Source: Novosphingobium album (ex Hu et al. 2023) (GTDB taxonomy: Bacteria; Pseudomonadota; Alphaproteobacteria; Sphingomonadales; Sphingomonadaceae). From it: DNA of 64,000 nt. The notes under the pieces were generated by a model. That model was not told the origin of the DNA, ran no database searches, and saw nothing but the letters and a program-made list of their open reading frames with translations. The position numbers and the translations under genes are program-made. Positions 26,406 through 35,319 of the stretch are shown piece by piece. Location of the stretch: NCBI RefSeq assembly GCF_022832385.1, contig NZ_JALHLE010000007.1, forward strand, positions 62,001 to 126,000, written 5' to 3'. Positions within the stretch are counted from its first letter, which is position 1, and the number at the start of each line of letters is the position of its first letter.

Positions 26406-28124
26406 ATGAAAGCCAAATTGCTGGCAGGACTCGCCTGCCTCGCCCTGGGAACCTCAGCGGTTTCCGCAAGCCCCGCTTCATCGTCCGATAATGCCGTCGC
26501 GCAGACCTCCGCGTGGGACAGTTTCGTCAAGAACAGGATCGGCGAATGGCTGGCAATTGACCCCAGCTTCGCCATCTACGAAGGCGCACACGAGTACGAC
26601 GGCAAGCTGCCCGACTGGAGCACCGCAGGGCTCAAGGCCAAGGCGGACTTCCTGCACGGCCTGATCGCGGATGCCGCGAAATTCGATGGGCTCACCTCCG
26701 ATCAGGCGTTCGAGCGCGCCTACATGGTGCAGGTCGCCAAGGGGCAGCTGTTCTGGCTCGAAGACGCCGATCAGCCCCACACCAATCCGGAATACTATCT
26801 CAACAACGGGCTCGACCCGAATGTCTACGTCAGCCGTTCCTACGCGGACAAGCCGACACGGATGAAGGCTATGATCGCCTTTCTCGAGGCCGTACCCACC
26901 GCCGCCGCGCAGATCCGCGCGAACCTGAAAACACCGATGCCCACCAGCTTCATCAAGCTGGGTACCGATGCCTTCGAAGGCTTCGCCGGTTACTATCGGG
27001 GCGATGCGCGCGACGCTTTCGCCGATGTAGACGATGCAGCGCTGCAGACGCAGATGAAAGCAGCCTCCGAAAAGGCGGGCGCGGCCATGCAAGAGCTTGC
27101 CGACTGGCTGTCGAAGGCCCCGGCGAACGAAGCCTATCCGCTGGGCGCCGAACGCTTCTCGCGCATGCTGGCGGCCACCGAGGCTGTCGATGCGCCGCTC
27201 GACGAACTTGAAGCCGTGGGGCGCGCCGACCTCAAGCGCAACCGCGATGCGCTCGTCGCGGCCTGCGCCGAGTATGCCCCCGGCAAGACGGTTCCCGAAT
27301 GCGTTGCCAGGATGAGCGCGGACAAGCCGGCGGATGGCCCCGTCGCCGAGGCCCGGCGCCAGATCCCGGAGCTCGCCGCTTTCGTGCGCGAGCACCACAT
27401 CGTCACGATCCCCGGCACCAGGATGGCCGCCGTAGAGGAAAGCCCGCCCTACAACCGCGCCAATTCCGCCTACATGGACCCGCCGGGACCGCTCGAGACG
27501 AACGCGACGTCGGTCTATTATATCTCGCCGCCGGATCCGTCATGGCCCACGCAGAAGCAGCTTGACTACATCCCGGGCAAGGACGACCTGCTGTTTACCA
27601 GCGTCCATGAAGTGATGCCGGGCCACTACCTGCAGTTCCTGCACTCGAACCAGGCCCCGACGATCGTGGGCAAGCTGTTCGTGGGCTATGCCTTCGCCGA
27701 AGGCTGGGCGCACTATGCCGAACAGATGATGTGGGATGCCGGCCTCGGCAACGGCAAGCCCGAAGTCCACATCGGCCAGCTGTCGAACGCCCTCCTGCGA
27801 GACTGCCGCTTCCTCTCCGCGATCGGCCTGCACGCACGCGGGATGACACAGGCGCAGTCCAAGCAGATGTTCATGGAACAGTGCTACATCGATGAAGGCA
27901 ATGCCGAGCAGCAGGCCGCGCGCGGCACTTATGACCCGGCCTATCTCAACTACACGCTAGGCAAACTGATGATCCTGAAACTGCGTCAGGACTGGACCGC
28001 CACCCGCGGCGGCCGCGAGGCCTGGGGTGCCTTCCACGACCAGTTCCTGAGCTATGGCGGACCCGCGATCCCGCTGGTTCGCCAGGCCATGATGCACGAA
28101 GACGCACCGCACGCGGTGTTCTGA
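26406..28124 (+). CDS. DUF885 protein, predicted exported metallopeptidase-like
   Basis: A 572-residue protein with a Sec signal peptide (about 1-22). DUF885 (PF05960) proteins are common in sphingomonads and often have lipid or signal anchors. The motif HEVMPGHYLQ near residues 402-411 and EGWAHYAEQMMWDAG about 30 residues later are the family hallmarks, probably binding a metal as in thermolysin-like folds with a modified HExxH. Activity has rarely been tested. The start at 26406 gives a proper signal peptide, although its ribosome site is weak. A GC-rich hairpin follows the stop. Confidence 0.85.
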   Translation: MKAKLLAGLACLALGTSAVSASPASSSDNAVAQTSAWDSFVKNRIGEWLAIDPSFAIYEGAHEYDGKLPDWSTAGLKAKADFLHGLIADAAKFDGLTSDQAFERAYMVQVAKGQLFWLEDADQPHTNPEYYLNNGLDPNVYVSRSYADKPTRMKAMIAFLEAVPTAAAQIRANLKTPMPTSFIKLGTDAFEGFAGYYRGDARDAFADVDDAALQTQMKAASEKAGAAMQELADWLSKAPANEAYPLGAERFSRMLAATEAVDAPLDELEAVGRADLKRNRDALVAACAEYAPGKTVPECVARMSADKPADGPVAEARRQIPELAAFVREHHIVTIPGTRMAAVEESPPYNRANSAYMDPPGPLETNATSVYYISPPDPSWPTQKQLDYIPGKDDLLFTSVHEVMPGHYLQFLHSNQAPTIVGKLFVGYAFAEGWAHYAEQMMWDAGLGNGKPEVHIGQLSNALLRDCRFLSAIGLHARGMTQAQSKQMFMEQCYIDEGNAEQQAARGTYDPAYLNYTLGKLMILKLRQDWTATRGGREAWGAFHDQFLSYGGPAIPLVRQAMMHEDAPHAVF

Positions 28125-28148
28125 CGGGGACCATCAAAAACGACTGGA

Positions 28149-28180
28149 CCGGCGCCCCTGCCTTCCGGTAAGGGCGCCGG
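28149..28180 (+). terminator. Hairpin after the DUF885 gene
   Basis: A 9-bp perfect stem, CCGGCGCCC and GGGCGCCGG, with a 14-base loop lies 24 bases past the stop codon and just before the tRNA-Thr gene. It has no T-run, but its place fits a terminator. Confidence 0.5.
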
Positions 28181-28196
28181 AGTCACCGCAAGGCAC

Positions 28197-28272
28197 GCCG
28201 GTTTAGCTCAGTTGGTAGAGCAGTTGATTTGTAATCATCAGGCCAGGGGTTCGAATCCTCTAACCGGCACCA
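28197..28272 (+). tRNA. tRNA-Thr (anticodon TGT)
   Basis: A 76-base cloverleaf including the encoded CCA. Acceptor GCCGGTT pairs with AACCGGC, the D arm is GCTC/GAGC, the anticodon loop is TTTGTAA with TGT at the centre, and the T arm is AGGGG/CCTCT with TTCGAAT. The anticodon stem GTTGA/TCATC has one T-T mismatch. It decodes ACA. Confidence 0.95.
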
Positions 28273-28414
28273 TTTCCCGCAGTTCAGGCTGAATATCCGT
28301 GCAAACCGCGCGACAGGCGCAGCCAGCCATGCCTGCTGCCCTCAGACCGGACGGCCCGCAACCGGGTATCGCGACACGCATGGCCGCGACCCCGGTCAGG
28401 TTTCTGCCCCGGGA

Positions 28415-29380
28415 TCAAGGGCTGTCGGGCTGGCTGCCGTTGTCGGCAACCACCGCGACCAGAGCAGCGAGACCAACGGTCACGGGTGCCAATATCGACA
28501 GCAGTCCGGCACTGCCGCCGCCGGCCGAGGAACCCGACGCGCCGGCCGCGCCACGCGCACCAGCGCCTGCCCCTGTGCTTCCGGCAGCAGATGCAAAGGC
28601 GCCGCCGGGCGCGGCCTGCAATGCGGCCATGGTCGTGCCGAAAGAGGACGGCGCGGTGCGCAGGACTGCATCGAACGAGGAATAGGCCGGCTGACTGATC
28701 TGGAAAGGCCCGATCGGCGCGGCGCCAGGGAAGGGAACGAAGACCGCCAGCCCGGGTGTGCTCAGCGTCACGGTCTTGCCGCCGGCAGTGACGTCGATCA
28801 TGCCGGGATGTTCGCCCATCTGCGCCTTGGGGCCCGGACCACGCAGAACGATCATTGTGGCGGTGGCAGGATCGGTCTTTGCCGGCATCTTCAGGCCCTG
28901 CAGGCGTGCCATGAGCATGGCATCCTCACCCACCGCGCCCTCGAAGATGGTGCCGCGAATGCCGATCGTGGCAGCCGGCGTCTGAACCGCATTGCCACCT
29001 TCCTTCTTCGCCTTGCCGGACATGAAGCGGAAAGTGCCCTTCGCCACCGAAGCGCCAACCGAACTCGCCTTGCGGCTGGGGTCATAGACGAACCGGTTGA
29101 CCGTAAAGTTGGCATTGGGCCCAACGGTCAGGTTCGACTTGTCGAGCAGGGTCACCTGCAGTGCGCTGGCCTTGCCGGTATTGACCTGATTGCCCAGCGA
29201 GACCTTGTCCCTCACCGCGGCAGGGCGGAATTCCGATTGCTGGTTGCGGCGCACGTTCACGACGTTCCGCACGGCGGAATTGACGCCGACGACTTCCTGT
29301 CCTTCGACCGGAACCGTGCCCAGCAGGAAGGCCATGGTGACCACGGCGACCGTGGCAGTCCGTGTCTTGTTGCTGAACAT
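28415..29380 (-). CDS. FecR-domain exported protein
   Basis: A 321-residue protein with a signal peptide (about 1-29, ending VEGQ). The FecR fold (PF04773) is visible in the region VSLGNQVNTGKASALQVTLL, LTVGPNANFTVNRFVYDP and VQTPAATIGIRGTIFEG (about 60-150). The last 80 residues are rich in Ala, Gly and Ser and contain a hydrophobic stretch (ILAPVTVGLAALVAVVA) near the end. GGGGAGG precedes the ATG, which overlaps the preceding stop by one base (TGATG). FecR proteins usually sense or assemble at the envelope. Here the partner is an adenylate cyclase rather than a FecI sigma factor. Confidence 0.82.
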   Translation of the reverse strand: MFSNKTRTATVAVVTMAFLLGTVPVEGQEVVGVNSAVRNVVNVRRNQQSEFRPAAVRDKVSLGNQVNTGKASALQVTLLDKSNLTVGPNANFTVNRFVYDPSRKASSVGASVAKGTFRFMSGKAKKEGGNAVQTPAATIGIRGTIFEGAVGEDAMLMARLQGLKMPAKTDPATATMIVLRGPGPKAQMGEHPGMIDVTAGGKTVTLSTPGLAVFVPFPGAAPIGPFQISQPAYSSFDAVLRTAPSSFGTTMAALQAAPGGAFASAAGSTGAGAGARGAAGASGSSAGGGSAGLLSILAPVTVGLAALVAVVADNGSQPDSP

Positions 29381-29886
29381 CACTGTGCCTCCCCGTTGGC
29401 AGCAAATTTGGAAAGATCGGCAAGCCCGCCGCAAGCAGCCTTGACCCGGCCCAGTGCTTCACTGCCGGGAACTTCGCTAGCAAGCTTGGCACCTTCAAAC
29501 TGGCCGCTAGGCACATCGTCCAGACGGCACAGCAAAACCGCATATTCAGCGCGCGGTTCCACCGCCTCCTCATCGACCAGCAGGTAGCGCTCCAGGACGG
29601 CTGCTGCGCCGGTCAGATCGCCCTGCGCGGCCTTTGCCTGAGCAAGCGACAGCGCCCCCGCCTCGGTGGACGCTTCGTCCGCTTCCTTCTCGATTTCCTT
29701 TACAAGTGCCGCGTTTACGGCCGGATCAGCGGCAGTTCCTTCGCTTACCTCCTGTGCATGTACCATACTTGCCCAACTGGCAGTCGCTGCAAACACGGCC
29801 ATGATTGCTCCGGCTCTATGGCCGATACCAACCGCATTTCTTCCCCACATCGTCTTGGCTCCTTCAGCCTTTTTGAGCATTTTCAT
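29380..29886 (-). CDS. Small exported protein between cyclase and FecR genes
   Basis: A 168-residue protein with a signal peptide (hydrophobic about 25-42, ending VHAQ). The mature part is helical and rich in Ala and Glu, and the segment LAQAKAAQGDLTGAAAVLERYLLVDEE resembles one tetratricopeptide-like helical pair. Its first ATGA overlaps the end of the cyclase gene by four bases, and its last base overlaps the start of the FecR gene. It is therefore part of a strictly coupled three-gene operon and likely works with the other two at the envelope. No specific family is recognised. Confidence 0.68.
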   Translation of the reverse strand: MKMLKKAEGAKTMWGRNAVGIGHRAGAIMAVFAATASWASMVHAQEVSEGTAADPAVNAALVKEIEKEADEASTEAGALSLAQAKAAQGDLTGAAAVLERYLLVDEEAVEPRAEYAVLLCRLDDVPSGQFEGAKLASEVPGSEALGRVKAACGGLADLSKFAANGEAQ

Positions 29887-32126
29887 TTGCTTTCCGCACT
29901 ATACACCCCGTCCCAATCCGCACCCGGCGGATTCAGGCGGTATGCTGCAATGCGATTGTGATAGATGCCGTACAGCTTGGTCAGGCCGTAAGCTCCCGCT
30001 GCGTGAGCCAGATCATGCAGGGCGCTTTCGGCCTCGTCCCATCGCTGTGAACGATAGGCCGTCAGCATCGCACCGTGCTCCGCCGCAAACGACTGGAACG
30101 CCTCGTCCGCCCCCAGTGCTTCGTCCCCCAGAAGGGCATAGACCGCTTCCGGCGTATCGCGCCCGACAACACGGACAAGATCGAGTTCGACCAGCCCGAA
30201 CCCGGGCAGTGCCGATTTCAGAGAACTGCCGATGGCGATCTGCACACCGTAGTATTTCGTCAAACCTTCGATACGCGACGCCAGGTTCACGGTATCGCCG
30301 ATCAGCGAATAGGACAGGCGCTGCTGTGAACCCATGTTGCCAACGCAGCACTGGCCGGCGTTGAGGCCGATGCCGATCTTGACATCACCGGGCCAGACCA
30401 CGTCGCTGCGCTGCGGCATCTCGACGTTCAGCTCTTTCAGTTTTTCCACCATCGCCAGTGCGCCGCGTGCCGCATTGACGGGATGCTCGGGATCATCGAG
30501 CGGCGCGTTCCAGAACGCCAGAATGGCGTCGCCGATGTACTTGTCGATCGTGGCCTTGTTCTCGATGAGCAGGTCCGTCATCGGCGTCAGGAACGTGATC
30601 AGGAACTGGATGATTTCGTCCGGCGAGAGCCCTTCGGAAATGCTGGAAAAACTACGAACATCGCAGAACATCACCGTCATGTCGCGTTCTTCGCCGCCCA
30701 GGTTCAGCTGCGAGGGATCATTGGCGATGCGCTTGACCAGTTCGGGCGCCAGGTACCTGTCGAACGCCTGATGGATATAGGCGCGCTGCTTCTCCTCGCG
30801 GTAGAACGTCATGACCGTGACGATAAGGTATCCCAGGATCAGCCCGATGATCGGCCAGGTCGGATTGAGGAGGTAGCCCCACTCCTTGAAGGCATACCAG
30901 CTACCTCCGCCCATCACCGAAATGGCGCCAAGACCAAGCACCGCTCCCCACGTCGCGCCCAGCCAGGGCAGCAGCAGCACCAGACCGATCCCGACGGTCA
31001 GCAGCAGCACACGCTCGAGGCCCACCGCCCAGTCGGGACGGTAGAGGAACTTGTGGAGGATCATCTGCTCGGCCGCCTCGGCGTGCACCATCACACCCAG
31101 TTCAGCCTTGTTGAGCGGCGTCGAGCGCAAGTCGCGCAAGCCGATCGCGCTGGTACCGATGAAGACAATGCGGCCGCCGAACAGTTCTGCCATCTTGTCG
31201 GCATCAAGCGCGCCGGACAACACCTTCCATGCAGGGACGACGCGTTCCGGGACGGGGCGGGTGTAATGCATCCACATCTCGCCCTGCTCGTTGGTCGGCA
31301 CTTCGATATCGCCCAACTTCAACGAAACCACGTCCCCCGGATCACTGCCTTCGGCGCTGCCATCCGTGGTGTTGATCATCACGGAATCGGTCTGAAACGC
31401 CATGCGGATCGCTTCAAGCGACAGGGCCGGCAGCATCATGTTGCCCTGCCTCTGGATCAGCGGAGCGCGGCGGATGATCGAATCCTGATCCGGCAGGATA
31501 CTCAGCGAAGCCGAGCCCGGTGCTGCCTTCTGCAGCACCGGAATGGCCGTGATCGCGTTACGAAAATCGGCGACCGAAGAAGGCGGCGTGCCCAGCACGA
31601 CCATGCCCGCCTTGGGCTCGACATGGGTCCCCGATCCTTGCGGGGTCAGGAAGAAACCGAGCACGGTCGGATAATTGGCCAGAACCTGAGCGAATTGCTC
31701 ATCGTTGTCGGGCAGCGTGCCCAACACCTGCGCCGCCTGCGGATCACTGGCCGCATACCGCCGCGCAAGTTCACGCGGCGACGTGCGATCCTTCTCCGAG
31801 AATACGATGTCGAACGCGACAGCCGCGGCACCGGCCTCACCAAGTGCCATGGTGAGCCGTGCAACGTCAGTCCTTGGCCACGGCCACTGTCCGAACCGGC
31901 GGATGGTCTCGTCATCGATATCGACGATGCGGACCGGGGCATCCTCGTAAGGGCGCGGCGAGAGGCGCTGATAGGCGTCAAACACCATGAAACCCACGCG
32001 TTCGATCGCCTGGGAAACCACCGGCACCTGCACGGTCTGAAAAAAGGCAATGGCAAGAATGACAACGAGGCCGGGCAAAACGGCCACGTGCGATTGTCGC
32101 CACCAGAAAGTCAGCGCGCGCCGCAT
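29883..32126 (-). CDS. CHASE2-domain adenylate cyclase
   Basis: A membrane cyclase of about 747 residues. A first helix (about 15-35) is followed by an extracytoplasmic CHASE2 sensor domain (about 45-365), three further helices (about 371-440), and a class III catalytic domain (about 485-640). All key residues are present: metal-binding Asp489 (FCDVRSF) and Asp533 (YIGDA), adenine-selecting Lys529 and Asp611 (LIGDTVN), and catalytic Asn614 and Arg618 (VNLASR). It should make cAMP. I prefer ATG 32126; the in-frame ATG at 32219 would add 31 codons with non-GC third positions unlike real genes here. It leads an operon with an exported protein and a FecR protein. Confidence 0.88.
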   Translation of the reverse strand: MRRALTFWWRQSHVAVLPGLVVILAIAFFQTVQVPVVSQAIERVGFMVFDAYQRLSPRPYEDAPVRIVDIDDETIRRFGQWPWPRTDVARLTMALGEAGAAAVAFDIVFSEKDRTSPRELARRYAASDPQAAQVLGTLPDNDEQFAQVLANYPTVLGFFLTPQGSGTHVEPKAGMVVLGTPPSSVADFRNAITAIPVLQKAAPGSASLSILPDQDSIIRRAPLIQRQGNMMLPALSLEAIRMAFQTDSVMINTTDGSAEGSDPGDVVSLKLGDIEVPTNEQGEMWMHYTRPVPERVVPAWKVLSGALDADKMAELFGGRIVFIGTSAIGLRDLRSTPLNKAELGVMVHAEAAEQMILHKFLYRPDWAVGLERVLLLTVGIGLVLLLPWLGATWGAVLGLGAISVMGGGSWYAFKEWGYLLNPTWPIIGLILGYLIVTVMTFYREEKQRAYIHQAFDRYLAPELVKRIANDPSQLNLGGEERDMTVMFCDVRSFSSISEGLSPDEIIQFLITFLTPMTDLLIENKATIDKYIGDAILAFWNAPLDDPEHPVNAARGALAMVEKLKELNVEMPQRSDVVWPGDVKIGIGLNAGQCCVGNMGSQQRLSYSLIGDTVNLASRIEGLTKYYGVQIAIGSSLKSALPGFGLVELDLVRVVGRDTPEAVYALLGDEALGADEAFQSFAAEHGAMLTAYRSQRWDEAESALHDLAHAAGAYGLTKLYGIYHNRIAAYRLNPPGADWDGVYSAESK

Positions 32127-32442
32127 TTTTTGTCCGTATCTGTTGCTGCCCCACCTCGAACCGCTTTGGTGAGCGGCTCGATGCCGTCGCCGCATAGCAT
32201 AATTTTCATCCACCACCATCCCTGCGCAAAATATTTTGGAATAGTTGATATTTATGACTTACTGATTTTAAACTTAGAATACTGAATTAATTAACAGCAA
32301 TTATATATCTTACTTGAAGATATATAATAAAACCAAACAACCCGCCTTTTTCCGTACGACAGTTTTACGGCAACCATCTCCGGCAGCTCGGTTCACAGCT
32401 GAATAGTCGCCTTGTGTACTCGCGGGCCTGGAAATTTCCGTG
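32127..32442. other. AT-rich intergenic region with a long hairpin
   Basis: This 316-base stretch separates the cyclase operon from the CmcI-type gene; both are on the minus strand. About 32220-32345 is far richer in A and T than anything else in the window. It contains a perfect 11-bp inverted repeat, TTATATATCTT (32301-32311) and AAGATATATAA (32317-32327). It probably holds the cyclase operon promoter and the end of the upstream transcript. No credible coding frame was seen. Confidence 0.5.
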
Positions 32443-33201
32443 CTACGTGCGAACCAGCAGCCCTTGCGGAGCACACGTCAGCAAGTGGCGCTTCTCGATC
32501 GAGAGGTCCTTGGAGAAATCCGCCCCCGCTTCGGTCGCGAGGAAATCATCGACGGCAGTCAGCGGACTGTTGCCCGGCCCCCAGGGGCGGGTGACGTTGA
32601 AGCTGTCCTCGGGCGCGAACTCGATGCCGGTGTCCATCACGAAGATGGCGCTGCCGCTTGGCACCAGCGGAGCATAGAGCAGCAGTTCGTCATAGACGTG
32701 ATCGCGCGTGTGGTTGGAATCGAGGAAGACCATCACCTTCCCGATGCCGCCCAGCGCCTGCTTCACTTCGCCGAAAGTGCCCAGATCGATCGAGGAGCCC
32801 TGAATCAGGGTGATCATCGGAGCGAGTGCATGGGCTTCGATGGCCTCGCGATTGTGTGGGCGAATGTCGATGTCGACGCCGATCACCTTGCGCTGCACTG
32901 GCGTCTTGCCGCGCAGCATTTCGCCATAGCCGATCGAGGCCAGAATGCTGGCGGACAACACCAGCGAGCCGCCGCGGGCAATGCCCGTCTCGACGATGGC
33001 ATCGGGCTGGTAGCGCCAGATCAGTTCCTGGATCGCGCAGACGTCCTGTGGGTCCTGGATGATCGGGCGGCCCATCCATTCGAACATATACTGGTAGTCG
33101 AACGAGCGGCTGGCATCGTGCCATTGCTGCACGGCGGCGCGGCAGGCCGGGTCGGCCCAGTTGCGTTCTGCCATCTCGGCGCGCTTGATTGCGAAATCCA
33201 T
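32443..33201 (-). CDS. CmcI-type methyltransferase/hydroxylase family protein
   Basis: A 252-residue protein of the cephalosporin hydroxylase/rhamnosyl O-methyltransferase family (PF04989). The SAM-binding pattern is visible as AIVETGIARGGSLVLSAS (about 79-96), the metal/acidic stretch VIGVDIDIRPHN follows, then MVFLDSNHTRDHVYDEL. In bacteria most members methylate sugars or lipids. The ATG at 33201 has GAGGG eight bases upstream. The gene starts 10 bases after the FkbM-type methyltransferase stop, so it is the last gene in a four-gene operon with two radical SAM proteins. Confidence 0.8.
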   Translation of the reverse strand: MDFAIKRAEMAERNWADPACRAAVQQWHDASRSFDYQYMFEWMGRPIIQDPQDVCAIQELIWRYQPDAIVETGIARGGSLVLSASILASIGYGEMLRGKTPVQRKVIGVDIDIRPHNREAIEAHALAPMITLIQGSSIDLGTFGEVKQALGGIGKVMVFLDSNHTRDHVYDELLLYAPLVPSGSAIFVMDTGIEFAPEDSFNVTRPWGPGNSPLTAVDDFLATEAGADFSKDLSIEKRHLLTCAPQGLLVRT

Positions 33202-33211
33202 GCGTTTTCCC

Positions 33212-34306
33212 TCAGCCCCGGTAGCGGGCAAACAGCGTCAGTCCCTCGCCGAACAGGGCGTGGGACCGCAAGAACAGGTCATGCCGGTCCAGACCGGCCA
33301 GAAACCCCGGAATCTCGAGCAGCGAACGCTGGTCGTGCGACAGGTTCACCAGCACGTCGACAGCGCGGGTGCGCAGCAGATGCTCCGCGCCCCGCAGCGC
33401 GGGCAGTTCACTGCCTTCGATATGCAGCTTGAGCAGCACGCGTTCAGCCTCGCCGTGGCCGATCTCGTCGAGGCGCACCGTCTCCACTTCGACCATATCG
33501 GGAAGATCGATGCTCTCGTCCTCGATCAGACGCGAGGAAAGCAGGCCATTGGCGAGAAACCGTCCGGTCCCTGCGTGATCAGACAGCGCTCGGCGGTCGA
33601 GTGCAACAGGCGCCCCGCCCTTCGCTTCCCATGCGGGAATCTGTTCGAGGCAAATGGCCGCGCTGCCGGGATCGGGTTCGAACGCCACGATGCGATCCCA
33701 TGTCACCCCCGCTCCGGTCAGATACTTGAGCAGACCAAGGTCATAGGCGCCGCCATCGTAGATCAGGTCGTAGTGACAGCCGCCTCGCCCGAACAGGCTG
33801 AGGTCGTACTTGCTGTCCTCGCTGCCGACCGGATAGCCATCGACCAGTTCACGATGGAAACGCCATGCACAGGCCGCCGCGCAGGCCTCGCGCGAAAGAT
33901 CGTCGGCGAAGCAGGCAGCCAGCCCTGCGGCGCGTTCCTGCTCCCCGGCAGAGGGCGCAAGGTTGCGCCAGCCGTTGGAGAACAGCGCGGGCGTGTACTG
34001 TTCGAAGAAGTCGTAGACCGTAATGACGTCCGGCTGGCCAATGCGCGCGAAAATCGCACGGATCTCTTCCGCCGGCATCTTGAAGGCGCTGAGCAGATAA
34101 GTGACGCCGGGGCGCCGGACATGACCGGCGAGCGGTTCGATCACGATGCCCTCGAGGTCGCCGGTCTTGTAGCTGTCGAGGCAGAATTCGGGCCGGGGCA
34201 CGTCGTGCGGCCACATCGCCAGCGACATCGCGCCCAGCTGCCCGGCGCCGATCAGCGCATAGCGGCCGCTTGTCAGCGCGCAGGAAAGATCGGCTTCGCG
34301 GGACAT
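33212..34306 (-). CDS. FkbM-family methyltransferase
   Basis: A 364-residue protein. The C-terminal half carries an FkbM-type SAM-dependent methyltransferase domain: motif I YDGGAYDLGLLKYL (about 183-196), acidic loop VAFEPDP (about 208-214), and LKLHIEGSELPALRGAEHLL (about 292-311). The N-terminal part has a nucleotide-binding-like GAGQLGAMSLAMW and a domain of unknown role. Its ATG overlaps the stop of the upstream radical SAM gene by one base (TGATG), which implies translational coupling. FkbM enzymes generally O-methylate sugars or polyketides. Confidence 0.82.
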   Translation of the reverse strand: MSREADLSCALTSGRYALIGAGQLGAMSLAMWPHDVPRPEFCLDSYKTGDLEGIVIEPLAGHVRRPGVTYLLSAFKMPAEEIRAIFARIGQPDVITVYDFFEQYTPALFSNGWRNLAPSAGEQERAAGLAACFADDLSREACAAACAWRFHRELVDGYPVGSEDSKYDLSLFGRGGCHYDLIYDGGAYDLGLLKYLTGAGVTWDRIVAFEPDPGSAAICLEQIPAWEAKGGAPVALDRRALSDHAGTGRFLANGLLSSRLIEDESIDLPDMVEVETVRLDEIGHGEAERVLLKLHIEGSELPALRGAEHLLRTRAVDVLVNLSHDQRSLLEIPGFLAGLDRHDLFLRSHALFGEGLTLFARYRG

Positions 34307-35319
34307 CAGACGAACAGCTTTTTCAGCTTCTCCCGCTCGCCATCGAGGTTGTCATTGGTGCAGGTATGCACCTGCCCGCAGGACCCGCAGGAGGGATTGG
34401 CGGCAAGCCCTTCGACGATATGCTGGCGACGCAATGCCTGCATGGCCGCCCCGTTCCAGATATCGAGCAGCCCCTCGTCCGCGACTGATCCCAGAACCAG
34501 CTCACGGTTCCAGTCGACGCAGCACGGGCTCACCGAGCCGTCGGAATTGATCGAGAGCGTGTAGAACAGATACGGGCAGATCGTCTTGCGCACCGTTTCA
34601 CGCCCGTAGAGGTCAGTCTCTTCCGGCGCGGCGCCGTCGACGTCGAACTGCGGCCAGGATGCAACCGTGTTCTCGATGTAGATCCCGTCCGAGATCGGCC
34701 CGAAGGTATCGAAGAACTTCTGGTCCTCGCCCGCCGCGTAATGGAGGTTCTGCGCCACGGTCTTCACGTGGATCTTCAGATCGCCGCGGATGGAATGAAG
34801 GTGGCGCACGTTCTCGACGAAGCGGTCGAAATCGAGGCGCACCCGCGCAAAGGACAGATAGCGCTCGGCCGTCACGCCCTCGATCGAAAGCACGATCCGG
34901 TCCAGCCCGGCCGCAACCAGCTGTTCGTTGAACGCCGGTTCCAGCTTCGATCCGTTGCTGGTGGTCTCCACCCGCTCGATCCGGGGCTCGGCCTTGGCCA
35001 GGCGCACCATGTCGAGGAAGTGCGGATTGAGCAGCGGTTCGCCATCCTTGTAGAGGCGCAGCACCTTGAGGTTGCGTTCGAAGCCCGAAATGTCGGCGAT
35101 GATCTTGCTGTAGAGATCGAGCCCCATGAATGTCTGCGAGCGGCCCGACTGCTTGATCAGCCTGGGATCACCCGTTGGGCAGAAGGCACACTTGAAATTG
35201 CACAGCGAGGCCGGATCGACCTGCAGCGACAGCGGGTTGGCCAGCGGCAGAATGTCCGCCAGCGTCTCGCGGGCATAGGCCTGCGGCAGCATGAAGACAT
35301 TGGCGGCCTCAGCCGACAT
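34306..35319 (-). CDS. Radical SAM/SPASM protein, second of tandem pair
   Basis: A 337-residue radical SAM enzyme. The 4Fe-4S binding motif is C40-x3-C44-x2-C47 in SLCNFKCAFCPTG. The auxiliary-cluster (SPASM-like) region has cysteines in KTICPYLFY, SVSPCCVDW, SCGSCGQVHTC. A signature LRLYKDGEPLLN around 94-105 is shared with the upstream paralogue. It overlaps its upstream paralogue by 11 bases and couples to the FkbM gene downstream. Its substrate is unknown; an anaerobic-sulfatase or peptide-modifying role is possible from the SPASM type but is not supported by a peptide gene. Confidence 0.85.
   Translation of the reverse strand: MSAEAANVFMLPQAYARETLADILPLANPLSLQVDPASLCNFKCAFCPTGDPRLIKQSGRSQTFMGLDLYSKIIADISGFERNLKVLRLYKDGEPLLNPHFLDMVRLAKAEPRIERVETTSNGSKLEPAFNEQLVAAGLDRIVLSIEGVTAERYLSFARVRLDFDRFVENVRHLHSIRGDLKIHVKTVAQNLHYAAGEDQKFFDTFGPISDGIYIENTVASWPQFDVDGAAPEETDLYGRETVRKTICPYLFYTLSINSDGSVSPCCVDWNRELVLGSVADEGLLDIWNGAAMQALRRQHIVEGLAANPSCGSCGQVHTCTNDNLDGEREKLKKLFV

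Noticed and set aside
29883..32219. An extended 778-residue version of the adenylate cyclase starting at 32219
   Set aside because: The extra 31 codons have many A/T third positions unlike real genes in the window, and the region merges into an AT-rich intergenic stretch; ATG 32126 starts just before the first membrane helix.
33161..34564. A long plus-strand open frame (467 codons) opposite the FkbM and radical SAM genes
   Set aside because: It is the GC-rich antisense shadow of two clearly coding minus-strand genes with recognised domains; no domain or codon pattern supports it.
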